From positions 372,001-436,000 of the forward strand of contig NZ_CP108644.1 in NCBI RefSeq assembly GCF_041435495.1: a stretch of 64,000 bases of DNA, written 5' to 3'. The notes below the pieces were generated by a model that saw nothing but the letters and a program-made list of their open reading frames with translations, was not told the origin of the DNA and did no database searches. Within the stretch, counting starts at the first letter, position 1. Every line of letters starts with the position of its first letter. This document shows, in pieces, positions 47,361 through 55,347 of this stretch. The position numbers were made by a program, and so were the translations under genes. The DNA is from Streptomyces sp. NBC_01116. GTDB taxonomy: Bacteria; Actinomycetota; Actinomycetes; Streptomycetales; Streptomycetaceae.

Positions 47361-47855
47361 ATGGAGCAGTCGATGATGTACGGCAGGACCGGACAGGAGC
47401 GGCGGGAGACGGCCGGCACCCACACCATCCAGGACAGCGCCGCGTATGAGATGACCTCGGGTGAGATCGCGCGCGCCCGTGCGTTCGTGCGGGACTTCCT
47501 CTCCCGGGCGCAGTCCCTGCGGGGGGCGTCCGTGTCCGAGCGGGCGGTGGACGTGGCGCAGCTGGTGGTGAGCGAGCTTGCCACGAACGTGTGCAAGTAC
47601 GCGGCGGGTCCGTGCTTGCTGGATCTCGAGACCGACGGCAGCGTGCTGGACATCGCCATGTGGGACTCCGGCTCCGTGCTTCCGGCGGCTTCGGCCGCCG
47701 ATCCGACCCGAGTGGGCCGGCACGGGCTGGAACTGGTGCTCATGGTCTGCCAGAGCTTCGAGATCCGCCGGGAGCCCGTCGGCAAGCGCGTCCGCGTACA
47801 GCTCTCCCTCCATGACAGCCCCAACGGGAACCCGGCCGGCCAGACCACCTGGTAG
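47361..47855 (+). CDS. RsbW-like HATPase (anti-sigma factor type) protein
   Basis: About 164 residues with a histidine-kinase-like ATPase fold. The N-box is VVSELATNVCKYA. The G1 box is reduced (MWDSGSV), and GRHGLELVLMVC matches G2. Streptomyces has many such ATP-binding proteins that bind sigma factors or STAS proteins. No sigma gene lies nearby. ATG 47361 (MEQS) has GGGGG upstream; ATG 47340 is an alternative. It is divergent from the SpoIIE-like gene. Confidence 0.85.
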   Translation: MEQSMMYGRTGQERRETAGTHTIQDSAAYEMTSGEIARARAFVRDFLSRAQSLRGASVSERAVDVAQLVVSELATNVCKYAAGPCLLDLETDGSVLDIAMWDSGSVLPAASAADPTRVGRHGLELVLMVCQSFEIRREPVGKRVRVQLSLHDSPNGNPAGQTTW

Positions 47856-47944
47856 GGGCTCCCCCGGTGCCGCCGGAACGCGGGGACCCGGAAGCCGCGC
47901 GCAACGGAACGCTCGGCTTCCGGGTCCCGGCACGCCCGACCGTG

Positions 47945-49468
47945 TCAGGCGAGCCCGAACGACCGGATCGCCGCGAGGAATTGCGCCGGCCGTTCGGTGT
48001 GGATGAGGTGCCCGGCGTCGATGGTGACCAGCTCGGCGTCCGGTATCGCCCGGGCCAGCCGCGCGAGCTGTTCCTGGTCGATGTGGCTGGTGGGGCCGCC
48101 GCCGATGACGAGGGTGGGTGCGGTGATCTCCGGGAACCGGCTCCGGACGGCCGGGTCGGGGTCGGCCAGCTGGACGTCGATGTGGGGGACGACGGGCCAG
48201 TCGAAGTCGAGCGCGCCCTCCGGGCGGACGGAGGGCGGCCGGGGCCGGTCGAGCGGGAGGAGGGGCGGCGCGTCCTCGATGACCAGCCGTCCGATCAGGC
48301 CCGGTTCCCGCTGGGCCAGGAGGTAGGCGGCCACCCCGCCCATGGAGTGCCCGACGACGGTCGCGCCGGCCAGGTTGCGGGCCTCCAGGAACGCGTGCAG
48401 GTCGTCGCGGAACGTCTCGAAGGAGTAGCGGCCGGGCCAGTCGCTCAGACCGTGGCCCCGGAAGTCGGGGGCGTACACGCGGTGGTCGGCGGCCAGGTCC
48501 TCCGCGATCCGGGTCCAGGTCCCGCTGGAGCCCGCCCGCCCGTGCAGGAGGACGACGGGCGGGGCCGCCTCGTCGCCCCACGCCCGGTAGGCAAGCCGGA
48601 CCCCGCCCGCCTGCACCGTGCGGACGTCCGGGTCGAGGAAGGCCTCCACCGTACGGGCGAAGGCTCCCGGGTCGTCCAGCCACGGGAAGTGCCCGGCGCC
48701 CCGCTGGACGGCGAACTCGGCGCCCGGGAAGAGCGCGGCCAGCTCCGTGGCCCGGTCCGGGCTCGGGTGGCCGTCGTACTCCCCGGCGAGGACGAGGACC
48801 GGCACGGCCAGTGCGCGCAGGGCGGCGGCGGTGGCGGCGGGGTCGTGAACCCCTTCGGCGCCGTAGTGGCCGCGGGCCTCCGCGTTGGTCTGTCCGGCGG
48901 AGGCTTCGGCGTGGGCGCGGGCGGCCGCGTCCCAGCGGCCGTAGGTGAGGGGCCGGACGGCGGGCCACAGCTCCGCGAACGGCCCGCCGGCGAGCAGCGC
49001 CTCCTGGGCGGCCCTGGCCTCGGCGTACCAGGGCTCGTCGCGCCGCAGCTCGGCGGCCTCGCGCAGGTCCTGGTCGCTGATCTCGATGCCCACGGCCCGG
49101 GTGCTGGGCGTGACGAGGGTCAGGGTGCGCAGCCGGTCCGGGTGCCGGGCCGCGTACAGCAGGGCCAGGTCGGCCCCGGCGGAATGCGCCAGTACGTCGA
49201 TCCGATCGAGGCCCAGGTGTTCGCGCAGCGCCTCCACGTCGTCGACGAGGCGGTCGCAACGGTACGTCGAGGGGTCCTCGGGCACACCGGAGTCGCCGGT
49301 GCCGCGGAGGTCCAGCAGAACCAGCTGCCGCCGGGCGGCGAGCCCTCCGAGGTCGCCGAGGTACGCACTCGCCCGCATCGGCCCGCCGGGCAGACAGATC
49401 AGCGGCTCCCCCTCCCCCACCAGGTGATGGGCGAGCGGGGTCGTGTCGTGCGCGGAGAAGATCGGCAT
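47945..49468 (-). CDS. Tandem (fused) alpha/beta-hydrolase protein
   Basis: The 507-residue protein carries two complete alpha/beta-hydrolase domains in one chain. Domain 1 (about 1-280) has a nucleophile elbow LAHSAGA (S96), Asp in AGEYDGH, and His in GAGHFPW. Domain 2 (about 285-507) has GHSMGG (S375) and His in DAGHLIH. The first resembles proline iminopeptidase-type hydrolases and the second epoxide/ester hydrolases. Substrates are unknown. The start could also be ATG 49477; ATG 49468 has GGGAGG very near. It is divergent from paaK. Confidence 0.85.
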   Translation of the reverse strand: MPIFSAHDTTPLAHHLVGEGEPLICLPGGPMRASAYLGDLGGLAARRQLVLLDLRGTGDSGVPEDPSTYRCDRLVDDVEALREHLGLDRIDVLAHSAGADLALLYAARHPDRLRTLTLVTPSTRAVGIEISDQDLREAAELRRDEPWYAEARAAQEALLAGGPFAELWPAVRPLTYGRWDAAARAHAEASAGQTNAEARGHYGAEGVHDPAATAAALRALAVPVLVLAGEYDGHPSPDRATELAALFPGAEFAVQRGAGHFPWLDDPGAFARTVEAFLDPDVRTVQAGGVRLAYRAWGDEAAPPVVLLHGRAGSSGTWTRIAEDLAADHRVYAPDFRGHGLSDWPGRYSFETFRDDLHAFLEARNLAGATVVGHSMGGVAAYLLAQREPGLIGRLVIEDAPPLLPLDRPRPPSVRPEGALDFDWPVVPHIDVQLADPDPAVRSRFPEITAPTLVIGGGPTSHIDQEQLARLARAIPDAELVTIDAGHLIHTERPAQFLAAIRSFGLA

Positions 49469-49531
49469 GCCTCCCATCCAAACAGGAAGCAGTCGGCGGA
49501 CGCACCGGACTTCGCCGCGGGCTGATCCGCC

Positions 49532-49600
49532 GTTGGGGCCTTTCGTTTGGACCATGCCGGGCTCGCGGGGTCCGGCATGGTCCAAACGAAAGGCCCTAAC
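49532..49600. repeat. Long near-perfect inverted repeat in the hydrolase-paaK gap
   Basis: Arms 49536-49560 and 49572-49596 are perfect over 25 bp and extend to 29 bp with one G-T mismatch, with an 11-base loop. It lies between two divergent genes, so it is not an ordinary terminator. It includes TTTGGACCAT and its reverse. It could be a regulatory stem, a protein-binding palindrome or the remnant of a small mobile element. Confidence 0.85.
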
Positions 49601-49656
49601 CCCGCGAACCCCTTGCCAGCACCCCCGACCGCCTGAATTACTGCTCCCAGGAAGAT

Positions 49657-49674
49657 CGACCGAATGATCGGTCG
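49657..49674. promoter_or_regulatory. TetR-type operator before paaK
   Basis: CGACCGA-ATGA-TCGGTCG (seven-base arms, four-base spacer) lies about 60 bases before the paaK start. ACCGAnnnnTCGGT sites of this kind are typical of TetR regulators of aromatic-acid genes. No paaR gene is adjacent. Confidence 0.65.
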
Positions 49675-49731
49675 CCCCCTTGCGGCCTGTTTGTCACCTG
49701 GCGGCCGCCGGTTTCGGAGGGAAGGGTCCTG

Positions 49732-51027
49732 ATGACGGCCATGCTGGACGCGGCGGAACGGCTCGGCCGTGGCGAACTGGAGGCCCTGCAACGGGAGCGG
49801 CTCCGGTCCACGCTGCGCCACGCGTACGACAACGTGCCCTTCTACCGGAACGCCTTCGACAGCGCGGGGCTGCGGCCCGACGACTGCCGGACGCTCGCCG
49901 ATCTGGCCCGGTTCCCGTTCACCGTGAAGGCGGATCTGCGGGACAACTACCCGTTCGGGATGTTCGCCGTGCCGGAGCACGAGGTGCGCAGGATCCACGC
50001 CTCCAGCGGCACGACGGGGCGTCCCACGGTCGTCGGGTACACCGAACGGGACCTGGACACCTGGGCGGACGTGGTGGCCCGTTCGATCCGGGCGGCGGGC
50101 GGGCGGCCCGGCCACAAGGTCCATGTGGCCTACGGATACGGGCTGTTCACCGGCGGGCTCGGGGCGCACTACGGGGCGGAGCGGCTCGGCTGCACGGTGA
50201 TTCCGGCGTCCGGGGGCATGACCGCGCGCCAGGTCCGGCTGATCCAGGACTTCCGGCCCGAGATCATCATGATCACGCCGTCGTACATGCTGACGCTGCT
50301 GGATGAGTTCGAACGGCAGGGCGTCGACCCGCGTTCGACGTCCCTGAAGGTCGGGATCTTCGGCGCGGAGCCGTGGACCGAGGAGATGCGCCGGGAGATC
50401 GAGGACCGGTTCGCCATCGACGCGGTCGACATATACGGGCTCTCCGAGGTGATGGGCCCGGGGGTGGCGCAGGAGTGCGTGGAGACGAAGGACGGGCTGC
50501 ACATCTGGGAGGACCACTTCTATCCGGAGGTCGTGGACCCGTTCACCGGTGAGCCGTTGCCGGACGGTGAGGAGGGGGAGCTGGTCTTCACCTCGCTGAC
50601 CAAGGAGGCGATGCCGGTGATCCGCTACCGCACCCGGGACCTGACGCGGCTGCTGCCGGGGACGGCGCGGACGTTTCGCCGGATGGAGAAGGTCACCGGC
50701 CGCAGCGACGACATGGTGATCCTGCGCGGGGTGAACCTCTTCCCCACGCAGATCGAGGAGATCGTGCTGCGTACGCCCGCCGTCGCCCCGCACTTCCAGC
50801 TGCGGCTGACCCGGCACGGGCGGCTCGACGCGCTCACGGTGCTCGCGGAGGCGCGGGCGGACGCGACGGCCGACGAACGGGAGAGGGCGGCGCGGTCCAT
50901 CGTGGCGGCCGTGAAGGACGGTGTCGGGGTGTCGGTGAGCGTCGAGATCGTGGATCCGGAGTCGCTGGAACGCTCGGTGGGCAAGATCCGGCGGATCGTG
51001 GATCTGCGGGAGTCCGGCACGGGCTGA
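49732..51027 (+). CDS. paaK: Phenylacetate-CoA ligase
   Basis: The 431-residue adenylate-forming enzyme starts ...LRHAYDNVPFYR and has the ATP motif ASSGTTGRPTVVGY. IYGLSEVMGPGVAQEC and VTGRSDDMVILRGVNLFP are diagnostic of PaaK-type aryl-CoA ligases, as is SVGKIRRI with a Lys at the end. It activates phenylacetate (or a related acid) to its CoA ester. It is monocistronic and far from paaN (21.9 kb). ATG 49732 has a GGAGGGAAGG site. Confidence 0.92.
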   Translation: MTAMLDAAERLGRGELEALQRERLRSTLRHAYDNVPFYRNAFDSAGLRPDDCRTLADLARFPFTVKADLRDNYPFGMFAVPEHEVRRIHASSGTTGRPTVVGYTERDLDTWADVVARSIRAAGGRPGHKVHVAYGYGLFTGGLGAHYGAERLGCTVIPASGGMTARQVRLIQDFRPEIIMITPSYMLTLLDEFERQGVDPRSTSLKVGIFGAEPWTEEMRREIEDRFAIDAVDIYGLSEVMGPGVAQECVETKDGLHIWEDHFYPEVVDPFTGEPLPDGEEGELVFTSLTKEAMPVIRYRTRDLTRLLPGTARTFRRMEKVTGRSDDMVILRGVNLFPTQIEEIVLRTPAVAPHFQLRLTRHGRLDALTVLAEARADATADERERAARSIVAAVKDGVGVSVSVEIVDPESLERSVGKIRRIVDLRESGTG

Positions 51028-51137
51028 GGGAGCGCCGGTGACCGGCGTGTTCACACCGCCGCAACACCCGTTCCCACTATGCGGACAGCTGCCGGGAACT
51101 CTCGACAGGGAGGGCCGGGCACTGCCAGTCTCCCGCT

Positions 51138-52016
51138 ATGCATCTCGCCAACCGGCCCCTGGTCACCGCCCTCTGCTCCGCCGTCGCCCTCTGCGCCGCC
51201 CTCACGGGCTGTGCCCCGCAAGCGGAGGAGAAGGCACCGGACCGGGCCGCGGGCGCGACGGCGTCCTGCGCACCCGGCAAGCTCGCCACCCAGGTGCCAG
51301 GCAAGGTCACCGTCGGCACCGACAAGCCCGCGTACGCCCCCTGGTTCTCCGACGACGAACCGTCCAACGGGAAGGGCTTCGAGTCGGCGGTGGCCTACGC
51401 CGTGGCGAAGGAGCTCGGCTACGACCGCGACGCGGTGGTGTGGCAGCACACGCCGTTCAACAGCGCGTTCGCGCCCGGCGCGAAGAAGTTCGACTTCGAC
51501 ATCAACCAGGTCTCCATCAGCGAGGAACGGAAGAAGGCGGTCGCCTTCTCCTCCGGCTACTACGACGTGCGCCAGGCCGTCGTCGCGCTGAAGTCGTCGA
51601 AGGCCGCGAAGGCGACGCGGGTGGCCGACCTCAAGGACGTGAAGCTCGGCGCCCAAGTGGGCACCACCAGCCTCGACTTCATCACCGACCTGGTGGAGCC
51701 CGAGGTGAAGCCCGCCGTCTACCAGCGCAACGACTTCGCCAAGTCGGCGCTGAAGACCGGTCAGGTCGACGCCATCGTCGTGGACCTGCCGACCGCCTTC
51801 TACATCACCGGGGCCGAGGTGCCGGAGGCGGAGGTCGTGGGCCAGTTCGCCGCCTCCTCGGGTGATCCCGAGCGGTTCGGTCTGGTCCTGGACCGGGAGA
51901 GCGCGCTCACCTCCTGCGTCAGCGGTGCGGTGGACGCCCTGCGGGAGGACGGCACGCTCGCCGCCCTGGAGAAGAAGTGGCTCTCCGACGCCGTCGACGC
52001 GCCGGTGCTCAAGTGA
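51138..52016 (+). CDS. ABC transporter substrate-binding lipoprotein, amino-acid type
   Basis: The 292-residue protein has a lipoprotein signal peptide with lipobox LTGC (Cys at about 25). A SBP_bac_3-type domain follows (VTVGTDKPAYAPWF, then GFESAVAYAVAKELGY, then VAFSSGYYDVRQAVV, DAIVVDLPTAFYIT). It binds a polar amino acid or amino-acid-like compound at the cell surface. Its stop overlaps the permease start (GTGA). Confidence 0.9.
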   Translation: MHLANRPLVTALCSAVALCAALTGCAPQAEEKAPDRAAGATASCAPGKLATQVPGKVTVGTDKPAYAPWFSDDEPSNGKGFESAVAYAVAKELGYDRDAVVWQHTPFNSAFAPGAKKFDFDINQVSISEERKKAVAFSSGYYDVRQAVVALKSSKAAKATRVADLKDVKLGAQVGTTSLDFITDLVEPEVKPAVYQRNDFAKSALKTGQVDAIVVDLPTAFYITGAEVPEAEVVGQFAASSGDPERFGLVLDRESALTSCVSGAVDALREDGTLAALEKKWLSDAVDAPVLK

Positions 52017-52894
52017 CCCTGCACACGGCGCCGGCCGTCCACGAGGACGGCTACGTCCCCTCCGAGCGCCGGATCGCCCGCGAGCGGTACCGGCGGGCCC
52101 GCACCCGGCGGGCCACCGCGATCGCCGCGACCAGCACCCTGGTGACGGGCGCGGTGCTGTTCCTGCTGATCACGGGCTCGCCGGGCTGGACCCGTACCAA
52201 GGAGACGTTCTTCAGCGCCCACTACGCGCGCGTCGCCTTCCCGCAGGTCATGGAGGGGCTGTGGCTGAACCTCCGGCTGCTGGCCGTGTGCGGTGCGGCC
52301 GTCCTGGTGTTCGGCCTGCTGCTGGCGGTGGCCCGCACCCTGCGCGGGCCGGTGTTCTTCCCGGTGCGGGCCCTGGCCACCGCGTACACGGACTTCTTCC
52401 GGGGGCTGCCGCTCATCATCTGCCTGCTGATGGTGGTGTTCGGGGTGCCCGCCCTGCGGCTGGAGGGGGTGACCACCGATCCGGTGCTGCTGGGCGGCGC
52501 CGCGCTGGTGCTGACGTACTCGGCGTACGTCGCCGAGGTCTTCCGGGCCGGGATCGAGTCCGTGCACCCCTCGCAGCGGGCGGCGGCGCGTTCGCTGGGG
52601 CTGAGCAGCGGGCAGGCGCTGCGCTTCGTCGTGCTGCCCCAGGCGGTGCGCCGGGTGGTGCCGCCGCTGCTCAACGACCTGGTGTCGCTCCAGAAGGACA
52701 CCGGGCTCGTCTCCATCGCCGGGGCGGTGGACGCCGTGTACGCGGCGCAGATCATCGCGAGCAAGGACTTCAACTACACCCCGTACGTCGTCGCGGGTCT
52801 GGTCTTCGTGGCGCTGACCATCCCGATGACCCGGCTCACCGACTGGGTGACGGCCCGGATGGACCGGCGGCGGGCCCAGGGAGGGATCGTATGA
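52013..52894 (+). CDS. ABC transporter permease, polar amino-acid family
   Basis: The 293-residue protein has a polar N-terminal segment of about 35 residues, then an extra helix before the five-helix HisM-type permease core. YTDFFRGLPLIICLLMVVF and the EAA loop ESVHPSQRAAARSLGLSSGQALRFVVLPQAVR identify it. GTG 52013 overlaps the binding-protein stop, and its own end overlaps the ATPase start (ATGA), so the three genes are coupled. Confidence 0.9.
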   Translation: MTLHTAPAVHEDGYVPSERRIARERYRRARTRRATAIAATSTLVTGAVLFLLITGSPGWTRTKETFFSAHYARVAFPQVMEGLWLNLRLLAVCGAAVLVFGLLLAVARTLRGPVFFPVRALATAYTDFFRGLPLIICLLMVVFGVPALRLEGVTTDPVLLGGAALVLTYSAYVAEVFRAGIESVHPSQRAAARSLGLSSGQALRFVVLPQAVRRVVPPLLNDLVSLQKDTGLVSIAGAVDAVYAAQIIASKDFNYTPYVVAGLVFVALTIPMTRLTDWVTARMDRRRAQGGIV

Positions 52895-53664
52895 GCGTGG
52901 CACCGGCTCCGGAACCGACCGCTCCGGTACTGCGGATGGAGGCGGTCCGCAAGTCGTTCGGGGCCTCGCCCGTGCTGCGGGACGTCGACCTGGAGGTGGC
53001 CCCGCACACGGTGACCGCCCTGATCGGCGCGTCGGGGTCCGGGAAGTCGACCCTGCTGCGCTGCGCGAACCTCCTGGAGGAGATCGACGACGGCGCGATC
53101 TGGCTGGAGGGCGAGGAGATCACCGACCCGCGGGCCGACGCGGACGCGGTGCGCCGCCGGATCGGCGTGGTGTTCCAGGCGTACAACCTCTTCCCGCATC
53201 TGACCGTCCTGCAGAACATCACCCTGGCGCCGCGCCGCGTCCACGGGCTCTCCCGGCCCCGGGCCGAGGTGGAGGCGCGCGAGCTGCTGGAGCGGCTGGG
53301 GCTCGGGGCGAAGGCGGACGAGTATCCGGACCGGCTCAGCGGCGGCCAGCAGCAGCGGGCCGCGATCGTCCGGGCGCTGGCCGTACGCCCCCGGCTGCTG
53401 CTTTTGGACGAGATCACGGCCGCCCTGGACCCGGAGCTGGTGGGCGAGGTGCTGGGTCTCGTACGGGAGGTGAAGGAGGAGGGCATGACGATGGTCATCG
53501 CCACCCACGAGATGGCGTTCGCGCGTGAGGTCGCCGACCAGGTGTGCTTCCTGGACGCCGGGGTGGTGCTGGAACGCGGCACGCCCGATGAGGTGTTCGG
53601 CGCGCCCCGCCAGGAACGCACCCGGCGGTTCCTGCGGCGGATCGTGGCGGCGGGACGGCTGTGA
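52891..53664 (+). CDS. ABC transporter ATP-binding protein, amino-acid type
   Basis: The 257-residue ATPase has Walker A GASGSGKST, the Q-loop FQAYNLFPH, the signature LSGGQQQRAAIVRALA, Walker B LLLLDEITAALDPE and the H-loop ATHEMAF. It is the last gene of the binding protein-permease-ATPase operon, and 25 bases separate it from the convergent acyl-CoA synthetase gene. Confidence 0.94.
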   Translation: MSVAPAPEPTAPVLRMEAVRKSFGASPVLRDVDLEVAPHTVTALIGASGSGKSTLLRCANLLEEIDDGAIWLEGEEITDPRADADAVRRRIGVVFQAYNLFPHLTVLQNITLAPRRVHGLSRPRAEVEARELLERLGLGAKADEYPDRLSGGQQQRAAIVRALAVRPRLLLLDEITAALDPELVGEVLGLVREVKEEGMTMVIATHEMAFAREVADQVCFLDAGVVLERGTPDEVFGAPRQERTRRFLRRIVAAGRL

Positions 53665-53689
53665 GCGCCGCCTGCCGGAGGCGCCGGCC

Positions 53690-55189
53690 TCAGGCCAGCT
53701 CGTCCCGCAGCTGCCGTTTGAGGATCTTCCCGCTGGCGTTGCGCGGGAGCGCCGACACGAACACGACGCGCTTGGGCGCCTTGAAGGCGGTGAGCTTCTC
53801 GCGGGCGTGGGCGATGAGTTCGCTCTCGTCCGCCTCGCCGCGCAGGACGACGACGGCGGTGACGGCCTCGATCCAGCGGTCGTCGGGGAGACCGATGACG
53901 GCGGTCTCGGCGACGGCGGGGTGGGTGTAGAGGGCGTCCTCGACCTGGCGGGAGGCGACGAGGACGCCGCCGGAGTTGATGACGTCCTTGACCCGGTCGA
54001 CGACGGTGAGGAAGCCCTCGGCGTCGCGGACCGCGAGGTCGCCGGAGTGGAACCAGCCGTCGCGGAAGGCGGCGGCCGTCTCCTCGGGCTTGTCCCAGTA
54101 GCCGGAGCACAGCTGGGGCGAGCGGTAGACGACCTCGCCGGGAGTGCCGTCGGGGACGTCCTCGCCCTTCTCGTCGACCACCCGGGCCTCCACGAAGAGG
54201 ACCGGCCGGCCGCAGGACTCCATCCGGCCCTCGTGCTCGTCGGGGCCCAGCACGGTGGCCAGGGGTCCGATCTCGCTCTGGCCGAAGCAGTTGAAGAAGG
54301 CCAGGTGCGGGAGGTTCTCGCGCAGCCGTTCCAGGACGGGCAGGGGCATGATCGAGGCCCCGTAGAACGCCTTGCGCAGTCCGGCGAGGTCGCGGGCGGC
54401 GAACTCCGGGTGGTTGGCGAGGCCGATCCAGACGGTGGGCGGGGCGAACAGGCTGTCGGCCTCCCCCGCTTCCACGAGGTCGAAGATCGTGGCGGCGTCC
54501 GGGGCGTCCAGGATGGTGTTCTGCGCGCCGACCGCCAGATAGGGCAGCAGGAACACGTGCATCTGGGCCGAGTGGTAGAGCGGCAGGGAGTGCACGGGCC
54601 GGTCGGTCGCGGCGAGGCCGAGCGCGGTGATCGCGCTGACGTACTCGTGGACCAGGGCCCCGTGCGTCATCATCGCGCCCTTGGGCAGGGCGGTGGTCCC
54701 GGAGGTGTACAGCAGCTGCACCAGGTCGTCGGAGGCGGGCGGGCGCCGCGGGGTGAACGCCCGTTCCGTCTCCAGGGCGTCGAGCAGCGAGCCGGGGGCG
54801 TCGCGCAGCGCGCGCACCGGGCGTCCGCCGGGGAGCCGCCCGGCGAGGTCCGGGTCGGTGAGGACGAGGGACGAGCCGGACTGGTCGAGGAGGTAGGCCA
54901 GGTCGTCGCCGGTGAGGTTCTGGTTGACCGGTACGTGGACGAACCCGGCCCGTGCGCAGGCGAGGAAGCCGATCAGATAGGCGTCGGAGTTGTGCGCGTA
55001 GGCGGCCACCCGGTCGCCGGGGACGAGTCCGTGCTCCTCGGTGAGGACGGCGGCGGCCGTGGAGACGGCGGCGTCCAGGGAGCGGTAGGTCCAGGCCCGG
55101 CCGGCGTACCGCACGGCGGTCCGTCCGGGGGTGCGCCGGGCGCTGCGGGTGAGGACGCCGTCGACTGTGCTGCTGCGTACACCTGTCAT
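53690..55189 (-). CDS. AMP-forming acyl-CoA synthetase/ligase
   Basis: The 499-residue enzyme has LLYTSGTTALPKGAMMTH, FNCFGQSEIGPL, the hinge DRVKDVINSGGVLVASRQVED, and the terminal Lys in NASGKILKRQL. It is of the medium/long-chain or aryl type, with no substrate signature visible. ATG 55189 follows upstream of residues MTGVRSS; a frame extension to 55330 overlaps the divergent acylase leader and is unlikely. It stands alone. Confidence 0.88.
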   Translation of the reverse strand: MTGVRSSTVDGVLTRSARRTPGRTAVRYAGRAWTYRSLDAAVSTAAAVLTEEHGLVPGDRVAAYAHNSDAYLIGFLACARAGFVHVPVNQNLTGDDLAYLLDQSGSSLVLTDPDLAGRLPGGRPVRALRDAPGSLLDALETERAFTPRRPPASDDLVQLLYTSGTTALPKGAMMTHGALVHEYVSAITALGLAATDRPVHSLPLYHSAQMHVFLLPYLAVGAQNTILDAPDAATIFDLVEAGEADSLFAPPTVWIGLANHPEFAARDLAGLRKAFYGASIMPLPVLERLRENLPHLAFFNCFGQSEIGPLATVLGPDEHEGRMESCGRPVLFVEARVVDEKGEDVPDGTPGEVVYRSPQLCSGYWDKPEETAAAFRDGWFHSGDLAVRDAEGFLTVVDRVKDVINSGGVLVASRQVEDALYTHPAVAETAVIGLPDDRWIEAVTAVVVLRGEADESELIAHAREKLTAFKAPKRVVFVSALPRNASGKILKRQLRDELA

Positions 55190-55347
55190 GGCGTGATCCT
55201 GTGCGTCCGGGCCCCCGGGGGTCAAGAGGCTGGATACCGACCAGACGGTTGACAGCTTCCGGGGCTCCCTGGCTGAGTGACGCTTGGCCGTCCGGGCGTT
55301 CCGGACCGGCCGCGCCCGTGCCACCCGCACCGCTGGGAGGAAACACC

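Noticed and set aside
55230..55260. ACCG-N6-CGGT near the acyl-CoA synthetase/acylase promoters as a further TetR site
   Set aside because: The arms are only four bases long and do not resemble the paaK or acyl-CoA operators; chance is likely.
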